Position numbers and translations under genes: made by a program. 64,000 nucleotides of DNA from Williamsia muralis NBRC 105860 (GTDB lineage Bacteria > Actinomycetota > Actinomycetes > Mycobacteriales > Mycobacteriaceae), in NCBI RefSeq assembly GCF_001598915.1, contig NZ_BDAP01000001.1:434001-498000 (forward strand). The letters run 5' to 3'. Of the stretch, positions 1-8,479 are shown in pieces. The notes below the pieces were generated by a model. The model was not told where the DNA came from. It did no database searches and worked only from the letters and a program-made list of their open reading frames with translations. Positions within the stretch are counted from its first letter, which is position 1, and each line of letters begins with the position of its first letter.

Positions 1-531
1 ATCCGACGGCGGCGTCGGGGGATTCGTTGTTGGCGCCTGGTAGGACCAGTGCGCCCGAGAGGCTGAGGATGAGCGCGAAGTAGAGGACGACGTCAATTAG
101 TGTTCGGCTGTCACCGGAGGTGAATGCGACCTTTCCTGGCCAGGGCGCGAGGCGAATGGTCTTCGGACGCGCCCAGTAGAGAATACCTCCTGTCATCGGC
201 TTGAAGTGTCCGGAAAGCGGCCCCCCGACCCGCCGAATCCAACAGCCTCGAGGAGCATGGTCCACAAGACAAGCTTCTGGTAGACGATGGGTTCGGTCCA
301 CCACGACGTGAGGTGGAGCGGGTTGAGTCCGGACGTCAGAGTCGCGAGCAGGACGCCGACCAATGCGTACAAGAACACCAGGCGGGCGACATGGATCAGT
401 GCGTGATCTTCGGGGGTGCCGAAGCCGTAGTCCACCCGATGACGGGACAGCACCTTTATTCGGTCCAGGTAGGGAGTGTCCAGGAATGTTGCGGGATCAA
501 CCGGTGGAGAATCCGCTGTTTTCAAACCCAT
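1..531 (-). pseudogene. DUF3556 membrane protein, frameshifted and cut by the window edge
   Basis: The ATG at 529-531 is preceded by GGAG and opens MGLKTADSPPVDPATF, the typical N-terminus of the actinobacterial DUF3556 family of membrane proteins, with a hydrophobic stretch near residues 47-70. The frame is broken at a run of six C on the plus strand (221-226): the annotated frame reads GFGGSGGRF and stops at 193, while another frame continues from there to base 1 without a stop, reading PLSGHFKPMTGGILYWARP and then KTIRLAPWPGKVAF, family-like sequence. A length change in the homopolymer restores one frame, so this is either a recent indel or a sequencing error. The family has no established function. 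The 3' end lies outside the window. Confidence 0.75.
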
Positions 532-669
532 GATGTCTCCTTGATGCGGGTGCGGGTCATCGCCCGAGGGGACGGCCTCGGTCGGGTCGGTGAAGGTTGC
601 CGCGCTCGTGCGCGCGGATTGTCGAAAACTGTTGTGGTGAAGCGACTTACATAGGCTCGGCTTGTCGAT

Positions 670-1095
670 CTTGCCTACGGCGTTGCGGGGAGATCCCCGA
701 CGATGGTGATGTCGACGGGAACCTTCACCTTGGTGAGGGCACGACGACAGAACTCGAGGAGTTCGTCGGCGGTGACGGTTGCGTCCGGGTACACGACGAC
801 ACGCGCCACCGGGAGTTCGCCGTATCGCTCGTTCGGTACACCTACGACCGCGGCTTCGAGGACCGACTCATATGACATCGGTACCGACTCGATCTCTCTG
901 GGTTAGATGTTCTCTCTCAGCCGCGAATGATCACGTCGTTGATGCGGTCCACGAGTGTGAGGTAGCCGTCGGAGTCGAGCATTCCGACGCCGCCGGTGTG
1001 TAGCCAGACGCCGACGATGGTCGCCGCCGTTTCATCGTCGCGGCCGAGGTAGCCGCGCATCACGATCTTCCTGCGCCGGGCTGGCGGGGTGCCGA
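670..1095 (-). pseudogene. C-terminal remnant of a FadD-like acyl-CoA ligase
   Basis: Reading the minus strand from about 1095 gives KIVMRGYLGRDDETAAT, then WLHTGGVGMLDSDGYLTLVD and RINDVIIRG. This is the classic adenylate-forming motif block (ligase hinge D near DGYLTLVDR). It then breaks: a two-base insertion and a TAA where a Tyr codon is expected in the GENIYPRE motif (about 905-935), after which the frame resumes as ESVLEAAVVGVPNERYGELP. A further one-base loss near 685 separates GDLP from NAVGKIDKP, the C-terminal catalytic-lysine motif. The N-terminal two thirds are absent. The protein would have activated a fatty or aryl acid to its CoA ester. With at least three lesions it cannot be functional as it stands. 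Confidence 0.8.
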
Positions 1096-1247
1096 AGGCA
1101 ACGAGAAGTGACTAGGGCACAGGAACTTCCAATCGATCGGATGGAGAGCGAGAGTTCGCTCGACCACAGATCGAAGACTAGTGCGGAGTGACGACTGGCA
1201 CTATAATTCCAGTCCACACTGCAATTGGTCGGCCTTGCGCAACTCGC

Positions 1248-2189
1248 TCACGGAGTGGCGACCCCGACTGCCCAGGCACGACGCAGCCGCTCGACTGCCT
1301 CATCGATTGCCTGCGTGGTGCGGGCATAGACCCCGACCTCGGTGAAGAAACCATGGAAAACGCCGGGGTATCGGGTCACGCTGGCGGGGACACCGTCGGC
1401 ATGCAGGCGTTCGGCAAATGCCAGGCCATCGTCGCGGAGCACATCGACCTCGGCGAGAACGAGATGAGCCGGCGGAAGTCCCGCGAGCGACGTCGCTTTC
1501 TCAGGAGACACCAGTGGATTGCTTCGATCCTCGTCGGCCGAGAGATACAGGGACATGAACCAGCGGGCGTCGGCGGCCGTCAACAGCGGAGCGTCAGCAT
1601 GCTCGGTCCATGAGAGGCGATGCGAGTCGAAGTCCGTCGGCGGGTAGGCGAGGAGCTGAAAGCAGGGGAGGGGGTCACCGTTCTGCACTGCCAGTTGGCA
1701 GACCGCGATGGCCAGATTGCCACCCGCGCTGTCTCCGCCGATGGCGATGCGGTCGGAGTCGATACCGAGGTCAGCGGCATTGCCCGCGGTCCAGTTGAAC
1801 GCCGCGACGCAGTCGTCCAGACCCGCGGGAAACGGATTTTCCGGAGCCAGACGGTATTCGACAGATATCACGACGCAGGAGGCGGCGCCGGAAAGCGTCC
1901 GGCAGAGATCGTCGGCCCCATCGAGTCCACCGATGGTCCAGCCACCTCCGTGTATGTAGACCAACGCTGGCAGGTCCGGAGCATCGGAGGGACGGTACAC
2001 CCGGACATTGATGTCGCCGCCGGCGGAATCCACGGTCACGGTTCGCACGTCGTGGAGGTCAACGAGTGGCGTCTTGCCCGGCGGCGTATCCAGCAACTCA
2101 CGTGCCCTGGCAACACCGAGTGTGTGTATCGGGGACGGCAGTGATCGGGTCAGTGCGTCGGCAACCGCTCGGGCATCGGGATCGAGCAT
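1248..2189 (-). CDS. Alpha/beta hydrolase of the hormone-sensitive-lipase (LipR-like) family
   Basis: A 313-residue esterase. The HGGGW oxyanion motif, the GDSAGGN nucleophile elbow (Ser) and a C-terminal GVFHGF segment with the catalytic His identify the HSL/acetyl-hydrolase family, which cleaves short-chain esters in the cytosol. I start at the ATG at 2187-2189 (MLDPDARAVAD) because AGAAGGA sits seven to eight bases upstream. An upstream in-frame start would run through the terminator hairpin and lacks a ribosome site. Near a MymA-like monooxygenase, this gene recalls the mymA-lipR-fadD13 locus of M. tuberculosis. A Baeyer-Villiger oxygenase makes an ester and an esterase would hydrolyse it, so the two may act in sequence (inference). 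Confidence 0.85.
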   Translation of the reverse strand: MLDPDARAVADALTRSLPSPIHTLGVARARELLDTPPGKTPLVDLHDVRTVTVDSAGGDINVRVYRPSDAPDLPALVYIHGGGWTIGGLDGADDLCRTLSGAASCVVISVEYRLAPENPFPAGLDDCVAAFNWTAGNAADLGIDSDRIAIGGDSAGGNLAIAVCQLAVQNGDPLPCFQLLAYPPTDFDSHRLSWTEHADAPLLTAADARWFMSLYLSADEDRSNPLVSPEKATSLAGLPPAHLVLAEVDVLRDDGLAFAERLHADGVPASVTRYPGVFHGFFTEVGVYARTTQAIDEAVERLRRAWAVGVATP

Positions 2190-2246
2190 CGATGAATCCT
2201 TCTGTGAGTTGCCGATCGCTACCACGACCGGCTTGGAGGCGACGTC

Positions 2247-2276
2247 GGGGTGGAACGCGCGAGCGCGTTCCACCCC
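2247..2276. terminator. Perfect GC-rich hairpin between esterase and dioxygenase genes
   Basis: Two 14-base arms, GGGGTGGAACGCGC and its exact complement, are separated by GA (realistically a 13-bp stem with a four-base loop). It lies about 26 bases beyond the dioxygenase stop on the minus strand and before the esterase ribosome site. There is no T-tract on either side, as is common for actinobacterial I-shaped terminators. Confidence 0.6.
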
Positions 2277-2302
2277 TCTTCGAAGTCAAGACGACATGGG
2301 AT

Positions 2303-3175
2303 TCAGAGTCCGAGCAGACCTGCGATGTCCTCGTAGTTGCTCTGCCACAGGCCTGGCGAACCCTTCGGGTACAGGGAACGGAAGCCGAGCAGCTTTTGGA
2401 CCCGCGGCGACAAGGTCTTGACGAGTTCGAGGTCCAGAAGGAACGGGTACGCCTCTTCGGGCGTGAGGAAGGCCGGCTGCAACGGAATTGTCAGACCACG
2501 GCGACGTTCTGACTCGGTGACGTTGGCGCCGCCGCCGTGAGACACCTTGCCGTTGAAGAAGATCACGTCGCCGGCCTTCATCTCCGCCGGAATCGTCATC
2601 TCGGGGGTACCGCGATCGGTGTAGTCATCCCAGTGGTTGCTTTTCGGGATGATCCGGGTGGCACCGTTCTCCTCTGTGAAGTCGGTGAGGGCGATCAAGA
2701 AGTTGACCATCACCATGGGGCCGGTCTTACCCATGGTCAGCGCGAAATGGTTGTTTTCCAGGTCGCGGTGGAGAAGCTGCGCCTTGTTGCCGGGGCCGAT
2801 GTCGATGACTTGCGCGGTCGTCATCCAGTAGTCGCCGGATTCTTCGCGATAAACGGCCTCACCCAGCGCGTGCAGCAGGTCGTGATCGATGATCTCGTTG
2901 CGGAACGTCGGGCTCAAGGTGACCATGTTCGTCAGCCGTTTTGTCTGCGCGCCATGGAACTCGGCGGCGAACTCGTCGGCGTGCTTGGAGCCGGCGTCGA
3001 GTGCGGCGAGCGGGCCGTCGATTTCCTCGTTGACCCGGCGCACCTGGTCTTCGGTCAGGAACTGTTCGATGATGATGCCGCCATCGGCTTCGACGATCTC
3101 AAGGATTTCTTCGACAGATGTTTCCGGCGCGACGTGCCGCAACGCGAGGCCGGTCTTCGATTCGGTGCTGGTCAT
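2303..3175 (-). CDS. Phytanoyl-CoA dioxygenase (PhyH) family protein
   Basis: A 290-residue Fe(II)/2-oxoglutarate-dependent oxygenase. The metal triad is visible as His136-x-Asp138 (LLHRDLE) and His213 (VSHGGGAN), followed by Arg226, which would bind the 2-oxoglutarate carboxylate. The family hydroxylates acyl-CoAs or small molecules at an unactivated carbon with release of CO2 and succinate; the substrate here is unknown. A weak AGAGAG precedes the ATG. The gene points away from the CoA-transferase operon, and both promoters carry the same 22-bp motif (3223-3244 and 3397-3418), so the gene belongs to that regulon and probably to the same degradative route. Confidence 0.87.
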   Translation of the reverse strand: MTSTESKTGLALRHVAPETSVEEILEIVEADGGIIIEQFLTEDQVRRVNEEIDGPLAALDAGSKHADEFAAEFHGAQTKRLTNMVTLSPTFRNEIIDHDLLHALGEAVYREESGDYWMTTAQVIDIGPGNKAQLLHRDLENNHFALTMGKTGPMVMVNFLIALTDFTEENGATRIIPKSNHWDDYTDRGTPEMTIPAEMKAGDVIFFNGKVSHGGGANVTESERRRGLTIPLQPAFLTPEEAYPFLLDLELVKTLSPRVQKLLGFRSLYPKGSPGLWQSNYEDIAGLLGL

Positions 3176-3222
3176 GGCGTGTGCTCTCTACTTCGTGGGG
3201 TGGACGACCCTGAAGTGGATCA

Positions 3223-3244
3223 TCTGATTAGGTCGTTTGATTAG
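3223..3244 (+). promoter_or_regulatory. Copy 1 of a recurrent 22-bp operator-like motif (dioxygenase promoter)
   Basis: The site carries TGA(T/C)(T/C)A half-sites at 13-bp spacing around a TCG core (TGATTA, GGTCG, TTTGATTA). It ends 48 bp from the dioxygenase start codon. Of 22 positions, 11 are identical in all three copies and most of the rest differ only by transitions. Direct repeats suit AraC-family regulators such as VirS, which controls mymA in M. tuberculosis. No such regulator is in the window. Confidence 0.6.
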
Positions 3245-3396
3245 ACTCACCGGTCCGGGTTGCTGTGTCAAGAGGCTGGGCGTCAAAGATGGTGAAGAAA
3301 AGCAGCTTTAACCGACCTGGGGGCCTGTCCTGATGTCTTCTGATGAAACCTGAGGCGAGTTCGGTGAGTTGACATCGCGTCTCGCTACCAGTCACA

Positions 3397-3418
3397 TTAG
3401 TCTATCGATCTAGTCAAA
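3397..3418 (-). promoter_or_regulatory. Copy 2 of the 22-bp motif (CoA-transferase promoter)
   Basis: On the minus strand this reads TTTGACTA-GATCG-ATAGACTAA, aligning base for base with the copies at 3223 and 4936. It ends 48 bp upstream of the CoA-transferase alpha start, the same distance as copy 1 from its own gene, in mirror orientation across the divergent promoter region. Confidence 0.6.
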
Positions 3419-3466
3419 CGATCATAAGCTTGGACATGGTCACGGCAACAGGAATGGAGTCTTCCG

Positions 3467-4258
3467 ATGGACAAGGTGGTTTCGTCGGCCGACGAAGCGA
3501 TTTCCGACATCACCGACGGGGTGACGATCTCGGTGGGCGGCTTCGGCCTGTGCGGTATTCCGTCCGTGCTGATCGATGCGTTGCTCCGCGCGGAAATCTG
3601 CGACCTCGAGGTCGTCTCGAACAACTGCGGTGTCGATGATTGGGGTCTGGGACGGTTGCTCTCTGCCCGACGGATCCGACGGATGGTGTCGTCGTACGTG
3701 GGCGAGAACAAGGAGTTCGCTCGTCAGTATCTGTCCGGTGAGCTCGAGGTCGAGCTCACCCCACAGGGAACTCTTGCCGAGCGGATGCGGTCAGGGGGGT
3801 CTGGCATCGCGGCGTTCTTCACGCGTACCGGCGTTGGTACACACGTCGCGGAAGGTGGACTGCCGTGGCGCTATGACGCGCACGGACAGATTGCTCTGGC
3901 GTCGCCGGCCAAGCAGACGCAATACTTCGACACCCCCCACGGCCCTGCCGAGTACGTACTCGAGAAGGCCATCATCGCCGACTTCGGACTGGTGCGGGCG
4001 TGGAAGGGCGATCGGCACGGCAATCTGGTTTACCGGGACGCCGCACGCAACTTCAACCCGGTCGCGGCCATGTGCGGCACGATCACCATCGCCGAGGTCG
4101 AAGAACTCGTCGAACCCGGCGAACTCGACCCCAACTTCATCCACACCCCGGGGGTCTTCGTGCACCGCGTCGTCGAGCTGACGCCCGAGCAGGCCGCAGA
4201 CAAACGCATCGAACGTCTTGTGACACAACCACGGCCACATCAGGAGGCTTTGCGATGA
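3467..4258 (+). CDS. 3-oxoacid CoA-transferase, alpha subunit
   Basis: A 263-residue family I CoA-transferase subunit. The N-terminal segment [20 protein letters not shown] is the glycine-rich CoA-binding signature of ScoA/AtoD proteins, and the C-terminal half carries the usual FNPVAAMCG segment. With the beta subunit it would move CoA from succinyl-CoA or acetyl-CoA to a 3-oxoacid such as acetoacetate. GGAG lies seven bases before the ATG. The stop overlaps the beta start as ATGA, so translation is coupled. It lies under copy 2 of the 22-bp motif. Confidence 0.9.
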   Translation: MDKVVSSADEAISDITDGVTISVGGFGLCGIPSVLIDALLRAEICDLEVVSNNCGVDDWGLGRLLSARRIRRMVSSYVGENKEFARQYLSGELEVELTPQGTLAERMRSGGSGIAAFFTRTGVGTHVAEGGLPWRYDAHGQIALASPAKQTQYFDTPHGPAEYVLEKAIIADFGLVRAWKGDRHGNLVYRDAARNFNPVAAMCGTITIAEVEELVEPGELDPNFIHTPGVFVHRVVELTPEQAADKRIERLVTQPRPHQEALR

Positions 4259-4884
4259 GCTGGACACGACCACAGATGGCCGCCCGTGCCGCCGCTGAAC
4301 TCAGCGACGGCTCGTACGTGAATCTGGGCATCGGATTGCCCACCCTCGTACCCGCCTTCGTCCCGCCGGCGTTCCATATCGTCCTGCAGTCCGAGAACGG
4401 ACTGCTGGGTATGGGTGAGGCTCCCTTCGAGGGTGATGAGCATCCTGACATGGTGAACGCGGGTAAAGAGACTGTCACTTTGCAGACCGGCGCCTCGATC
4501 GTGGATTCCTCGACCTCGTTCGGGATGATCCGCGGCGGCAAGATTGACGCGACCATCCTCGGCGCAATGCAGGTCTCGAGGAAAGGCGACATCGCAAATT
4601 GGCTGATCCCCGGCAAAATGGTGAAGGGCATGGGCGGTGCAATGGACCTGGTCCACGGCGCCAAACGCGTCATCGTTCTCATGGAGCACGTCTCCAAGGA
4701 CGGATCGCCCAAGATTCTCGAGGAGTGCTCACTTCCGTACACCGGGCGCGGCGTGGTGGAGCGAATCATCACCGATCTGGCCGTGATCGACGTCGTCTAC
4801 GACGGACTGCGCGTCGTCGAAATCGCGCCCGGCGTCACGCGTGAGCACCTGCAATCATCCACCGGTTGCTCGTTGCTCTGGTGA
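4255..4884 (+). CDS. 3-oxoacid CoA-transferase, beta subunit
   Basis: A 209-residue beta subunit that starts at ATG 4255 within the alpha stop and is preceded by AGGAGG. The conserved SENG motif ([15 protein letters not shown]) contains the Glu that forms the glutamyl-CoA thioester intermediate in this family. The downstream [12 protein letters not shown] segment is also typical. Together with the alpha subunit it completes a two-subunit ScoAB-type enzyme that activates or deactivates ketone-body-like acids. I would not equate it with steroid IpdAB, which lacks the catalytic Glu. Confidence 0.9.
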   Translation: MSWTRPQMAARAAAELSDGSYVNLGIGLPTLVPAFVPPAFHIVLQSENGLLGMGEAPFEGDEHPDMVNAGKETVTLQTGASIVDSSTSFGMIRGGKIDATILGAMQVSRKGDIANWLIPGKMVKGMGGAMDLVHGAKRVIVLMEHVSKDGSPKILEECSLPYTGRGVVERIITDLAVIDVVYDGLRVVEIAPGVTREHLQSSTGCSLLW

Positions 4885-4935
4885 CCATCTGACGAACCCG
4901 CCAGCTCTTGACAGGTCGCGATACTGCTGTGATCA

Positions 4936-4957
4936 TTTGATCAAGTCGATTGACCGG
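4936..4957 (+). promoter_or_regulatory. Copy 3 of the 22-bp motif (monooxygenase promoter)
   Basis: The sequence reads TTTGATCA-AGTCG-ATTGACCGG. It ends 25 bp before the GTG start of the monooxygenase. The three copies share invariant T1, TGA 3-5, A8, TCG 11-13, T15 and GA 17-18. Confidence 0.6.
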
Positions 4958-4982
4958 ATCCAAACACCCTTAGGAAGCGACT

Positions 4983-6470
4983 GTGACGAAGCCCGGAATT
5001 GAACACCTCGACGTCCTCATCGTCGGTGCCGGCTTGTCCGGCATCGGAGCGGCTGTCCACTTGCAGAAGGAATCGCCGAATCAGAAGTTCGCGATCATCG
5101 AGGGGCGCGACAACCTCGGTGGTACATGGGACCTGTTCCGCTACCCGGGAATTCGTTCAGACAGCGACATGTACACGCTAGGCTACGGCTTCAAGCCGTG
5201 GACCAAAGAGCGTGCCATCGCGAGTGGGGATTCGATTCTGGATTACCTGTGGGAGACGGTGTCCGAGCATGACCTCAAGCGGCACATCAGGTTCGGCCAC
5301 CAGGTTCGCCGTGCGGAGTGGTCGAGTGAGTCTGCGCTCTGGACCGTGCAGATCGATCACCTGGGCGAGACCTTCGACATGACCTGCAAGTTCTTGTTCA
5401 TGTGCTCGGGTTACTACAACTACCGCGAAGGATTCACCCCGGAGTTCCCCGGTCGTGACCGGTTCGCCGGACAGGTGATCCATCCGCAACACTGGCCCGA
5501 GGAGCTGGACTACACCGGCACGAAGATTGTTGTGATCGGGTCGGGCGCCACCGCCATCACCCTCATCCCGAATCTTGCCCCGAAGGCCGAGAAGGTGACT
5601 ATGGTGCAACGGTCGCCGTCCTACGTGGCAATCGACCAGGCGATCGACAAGAAGGCTTTGAAGCTCCGCAAGTTGTTCGGTGATCGTGTCGGTTACACGT
5701 TGGTTCGTGCGCGCAACACCCGGCGGCAGCAGAAGATGTATAGTCTGGCCCAGTCGCGCCCGGATCAGTTCAAGGCGGGCCTGTTCAAGGACATTCGCGA
5801 TCTGGTCGGTGACGAGTATCTGAGCAAGCACTTCACCCCGACGTATAAGCCCTGGGATCAACGGGTCTGCCTTATCCCCGATGGTGATTTCTTCCAGGCC
5901 ATCAAGTTCGGTAAGGCAGATGTGGCGACCGGCCGCATACGTTCGTTCACCGAGACCGGCATCGAACTCGAAACCGGTGAACACATCGACGCCGACATCA
6001 TCGTTACCGCCACGGGTTTGCAATTGGTATCGCTTGGTGAAGTCGACTTTGTCGTGGACGGGGAACCGATCGACTTCTCACAGCGGTGGACCTACAAGGG
6101 GCTGGCCTATTCCGGTATCCCGAACCTGGCGTTCGCATTCGGTTATGTCAACACGTCGTGGACGATTCGGGCAGAGTTGGTTGCGAAGTTCGTTTGCAGG
6201 CTCATCAATCACATGGACAAGACTGGCGCCACGTCGGTCACCCCGACGCTACGCCCTGGTGACAGCTCGATGCCAAAAGAAGCGTTCGTGGAAGGTTTTA
6301 CGTCCGGATACTTCCAGCGGGCGAACGGGGTCCTGCCTCGTCAGGGCGACCGTGCACCATGGATCAACCCGCAAAACCACGCGGCCACCAAGAAGTTGTT
6401 GACCGCGCCCATTGACGACGGCGTACTCAAGTTCGACGAACAGCTGACGACGACGACGTCAACCGTGTAG
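4983..6470 (+). CDS. Flavin Baeyer-Villiger monooxygenase, MymA-like
   Basis: A 495-residue class B flavoprotein monooxygenase. The FAD Rossmann motif GAGLSGIG is near residue 16, the FRYPGIRSDSDMYTLGY block follows, and the Baeyer-Villiger fingerprint FxGxxxHxxxW-P is seen as FAGQVIHPQHWP from residue 161. The NADPH motif GSGATA comes next. The overall sequence pattern resembles M. tuberculosis MymA (Rv3083) more than EthA. It would use NADPH and O2 to insert oxygen next to a ketone carbonyl, giving an ester. The GTG start is chosen because AGGAAG lies just upstream. It sits under motif copy 3 and downstream of the CoA-transferase. Confidence 0.9.
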   Translation: MTKPGIEHLDVLIVGAGLSGIGAAVHLQKESPNQKFAIIEGRDNLGGTWDLFRYPGIRSDSDMYTLGYGFKPWTKERAIASGDSILDYLWETVSEHDLKRHIRFGHQVRRAEWSSESALWTVQIDHLGETFDMTCKFLFMCSGYYNYREGFTPEFPGRDRFAGQVIHPQHWPEELDYTGTKIVVIGSGATAITLIPNLAPKAEKVTMVQRSPSYVAIDQAIDKKALKLRKLFGDRVGYTLVRARNTRRQQKMYSLAQSRPDQFKAGLFKDIRDLVGDEYLSKHFTPTYKPWDQRVCLIPDGDFFQAIKFGKADVATGRIRSFTETGIELETGEHIDADIIVTATGLQLVSLGEVDFVVDGEPIDFSQRWTYKGLAYSGIPNLAFAFGYVNTSWTIRAELVAKFVCRLINHMDKTGATSVTPTLRPGDSSMPKEAFVEGFTSGYFQRANGVLPRQGDRAPWINPQNHAATKKLLTAPIDDGVLKFDEQLTTTTSTV

Positions 6471-6477
6471 TTTGCAG

Positions 6478-6700
6478 CAATCGCAGAAGGGCACCGTCCT
6501 GATCGTGCCGTCCACCACCTCATTCGCCGCAGGATGCGCGTGGGTAGACGGTGAGTTCGTACCGGTCGGGGAAGCCTGAATGCCATACTGGACACCGGGT
6601 TCACCCACTCCGACCTCACCTACGACCGTTGCAGCAGTATGGAATCGGCGATTCTTTCGGGTCGATGACTATCTGTAGCGTCTCGAGCGGAGTTGCGACA
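6478..6700 (+). pseudogene. Remnant of a class-IV (branched-chain-type) aminotransferase N-terminus
   Basis: Three successive frames spell a continuous family signature. GCAWVDGEFVPVGEA runs into TGA at about 6577, ILDTGFTHSDLTYD resumes one frame over (6585-6626), and VWNRRFFRVDDYL follows in another frame to a TAG, then RLERSC. These match the N-terminus of PLP class-IV aminotransferases (DAAT/BCAT fold). The start codon and everything beyond roughly residue 75, including the catalytic Lys, are missing. It is an unambiguous decayed fragment. Confidence 0.8.
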
Positions 6701-7064
6701 GCCCGATACCGCGGCTTGCGTCATGTCACCGACCGTCAGCGGGGCAAGGCGAGAGCGTAGGTGCCCGCCGCGAATTCGTTTGAGATGTCACGACCAAACC
6801 TTTAATCAATTATTCGAGTGGCGCCTACACAGGGTCCCTTAGCGGCTCCCACGGAAGTGGCCGACCCAAGCAGCTCGAACGTGTATATCGACTCTGATTC
6901 CGTACACTGCCTCGACGTTCGGGTGCAAAGGCGTGGTCACTCGGACAACGTCGAGATGGGCATCGAGGAGAGAACGGAACGTTCGTGCGCTGGGCACGCG
7001 GACCAGATGGCTGCATGCGCAGGGGCCGGACTCAAGATCATGGCGATGAGAGGAATTAGGACGT

Positions 7065-7910
7065 ATGGCAAAGAAGCTCAACACCATGACGGTGCAGCGA
7101 ACCGTACAGCTCACCCCTCACATGGTGCGTGTGTATTTGGGTGGGCCCGGATTCGACGAGTTCACATCGGTAGATGACACGGATATGTACGTTAAAATCC
7201 TTCTCCCGGCTGCGGGTGTGCAGTACCCGGAACCCTTTGATCTCGATCGGATCCGGGAAGACTTTGGCCCCGAACAACAGCCGGTTCTGCGTACGTACAC
7301 CGTCCGTCGAGTTGACACCGCGGCCCGCGAGATAGTCATCGATTTCGTGGTCCACGGCACCGAAGGTCTTGCGGGTCCGTGGGCCGCGACCGCGCGACCG
7401 GGCGAGGTGGTCAGGTTCCTCGGCCCCGGCAGCAGTTACCGGCCGCGCAGCGACGTCGACTGGCACCTGCTGGGTTCTGACGAGGCGGGGCTGCCCGGGC
7501 TTGCCGCTGCGCTCGAATCGATGCCGGACGGTACCGTGGTCAAGGCATTCATCGAGGTCGCCGGACCCGAGGACTACGTGGACCTCGTCGCTCCCGACAC
7601 TGCCGAGATCACCTGGCTGCACCGGGGCGGGTCCTCGGACGAGGCGGGTGACGACAAAACCGGCGCCAACGCACCGCTCGTCGCAGCCGTCAAAGAGACC
7701 GAGTGGTTGCCGGGAACGGTTCACGTGTTCATCCACGGCGAAGCCGAGGCTGTCATGCACAACCTGCGCGCCTACATCCGGAAAGATCGCGGTGTTCCCG
7801 CGACCCACGCCTCGATATCGGGGTACTGGCGTCGTGGCCGGACCGAGGAAGGTTTCCGCCAATGGAAGGCGCAACTGACCGCTAGGGAGGCTGCGGGGAG
7901 TGTCGTCTGA
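7065..7910 (+). CDS. Siderophore-interacting protein (FAD-dependent ferric-siderophore reductase family)
   Basis: A 281-residue protein of the ViuB/SIP family. The FAD-binding RTYTVR motif is at residues 76-81 after an N-terminal beta-barrel. The middle has the GPWAATARPGE segment, and the C-terminal NAD-binding-like half ends with SGYWRRGRTEEGFRQWK, a family hallmark. Such proteins reduce ferric siderophores in the cytosol to release Fe(II). The ATG follows a purine-rich GAGGAATTAGG. No siderophore uptake gene or obvious iron box is close by, and the flanking genes are pseudogenes, so it appears as an orphan. Confidence 0.88.
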   Translation: MAKKLNTMTVQRTVQLTPHMVRVYLGGPGFDEFTSVDDTDMYVKILLPAAGVQYPEPFDLDRIREDFGPEQQPVLRTYTVRRVDTAAREIVIDFVVHGTEGLAGPWAATARPGEVVRFLGPGSSYRPRSDVDWHLLGSDEAGLPGLAAALESMPDGTVVKAFIEVAGPEDYVDLVAPDTAEITWLHRGGSSDEAGDDKTGANAPLVAAVKETEWLPGTVHVFIHGEAEAVMHNLRAYIRKDRGVPATHASISGYWRRGRTEEGFRQWKAQLTAREAAGSVV

Positions 7911-7964
7911 ATGCACCACGCAGGCACAGCCACGCGCCCTCCTTAAGAAGCCAGTGAGGATGCA

Positions 7965-8370
7965 ATATCGTCGGCGACTAGACTTCTTCAACACACAGTG
8001 CATTCAGGCCGCTCTGCACGAACACCCTGATCATCGCTCCCGCGTGCGCAGCGAGACGAACCAGCAATGGCCTGGTGCACATGCCGATCACGTCATGCGT
8101 CGGCGCAAGAATGCCTAGTATCAGGGCCGAAAAAACTGGGAGCTGTACTTCTCGTCGTTGCTCCGCTCGACGGCATCTATCGCTTCAAGTCGGTCGAGGA
8201 GCCGGAATGTGGTGGCAGGCAACCGGTAAACCCGTGCGACGAGAAATCTGAGAGAGTGTCATCCGCCGGTGCGTGACGTCGAAGGACATCAGGAACGCGA
8301 ATGCCCTCTGTGTCACCGACTTTCCGGACACATTGGCTGATCTGTCCGGGTGGGTGGCGCTGAGCACCAA
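7965..8370 (-). pseudogene. Decayed IclR-family transcription regulator
   Basis: On the minus strand SVTQRAFAFL, then MTLSQISRRTGLPVA is the winged-helix N-terminus of an IclR regulator. The frame then slips at about 8215 to TTFRLLDRLEAIDAVERSND, slips again at a T-run near 8125, and continues as RPLLVRLAAHAGAMIRV, then FVQSGLNALCVEEV (effector-domain start) before a stop. The remaining two thirds of the effector domain are gone. IclR proteins often control neighbouring aromatic or acyl degradation genes; here the adjacent thiolase is also broken. Confidence 0.75.
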
Positions 8371-8479
8371 TGGAATCTACGTAACCGGTGACGTTCTCAA
8401 GGCGGTAGCCACCGCGTTTGTTGCGGCCCAGGTGCATCGCGGGTCTGGACGACACCGAGTTGGCCGACATCCCCGGGTC

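Noticed and set aside
4255-4884. Reading the CoA-transferase pair as steroid IpdAB
   Set aside because: The beta subunit has the catalytic Glu in SENG, which IpdB lacks, and no other sterol-ring degradation gene is nearby.
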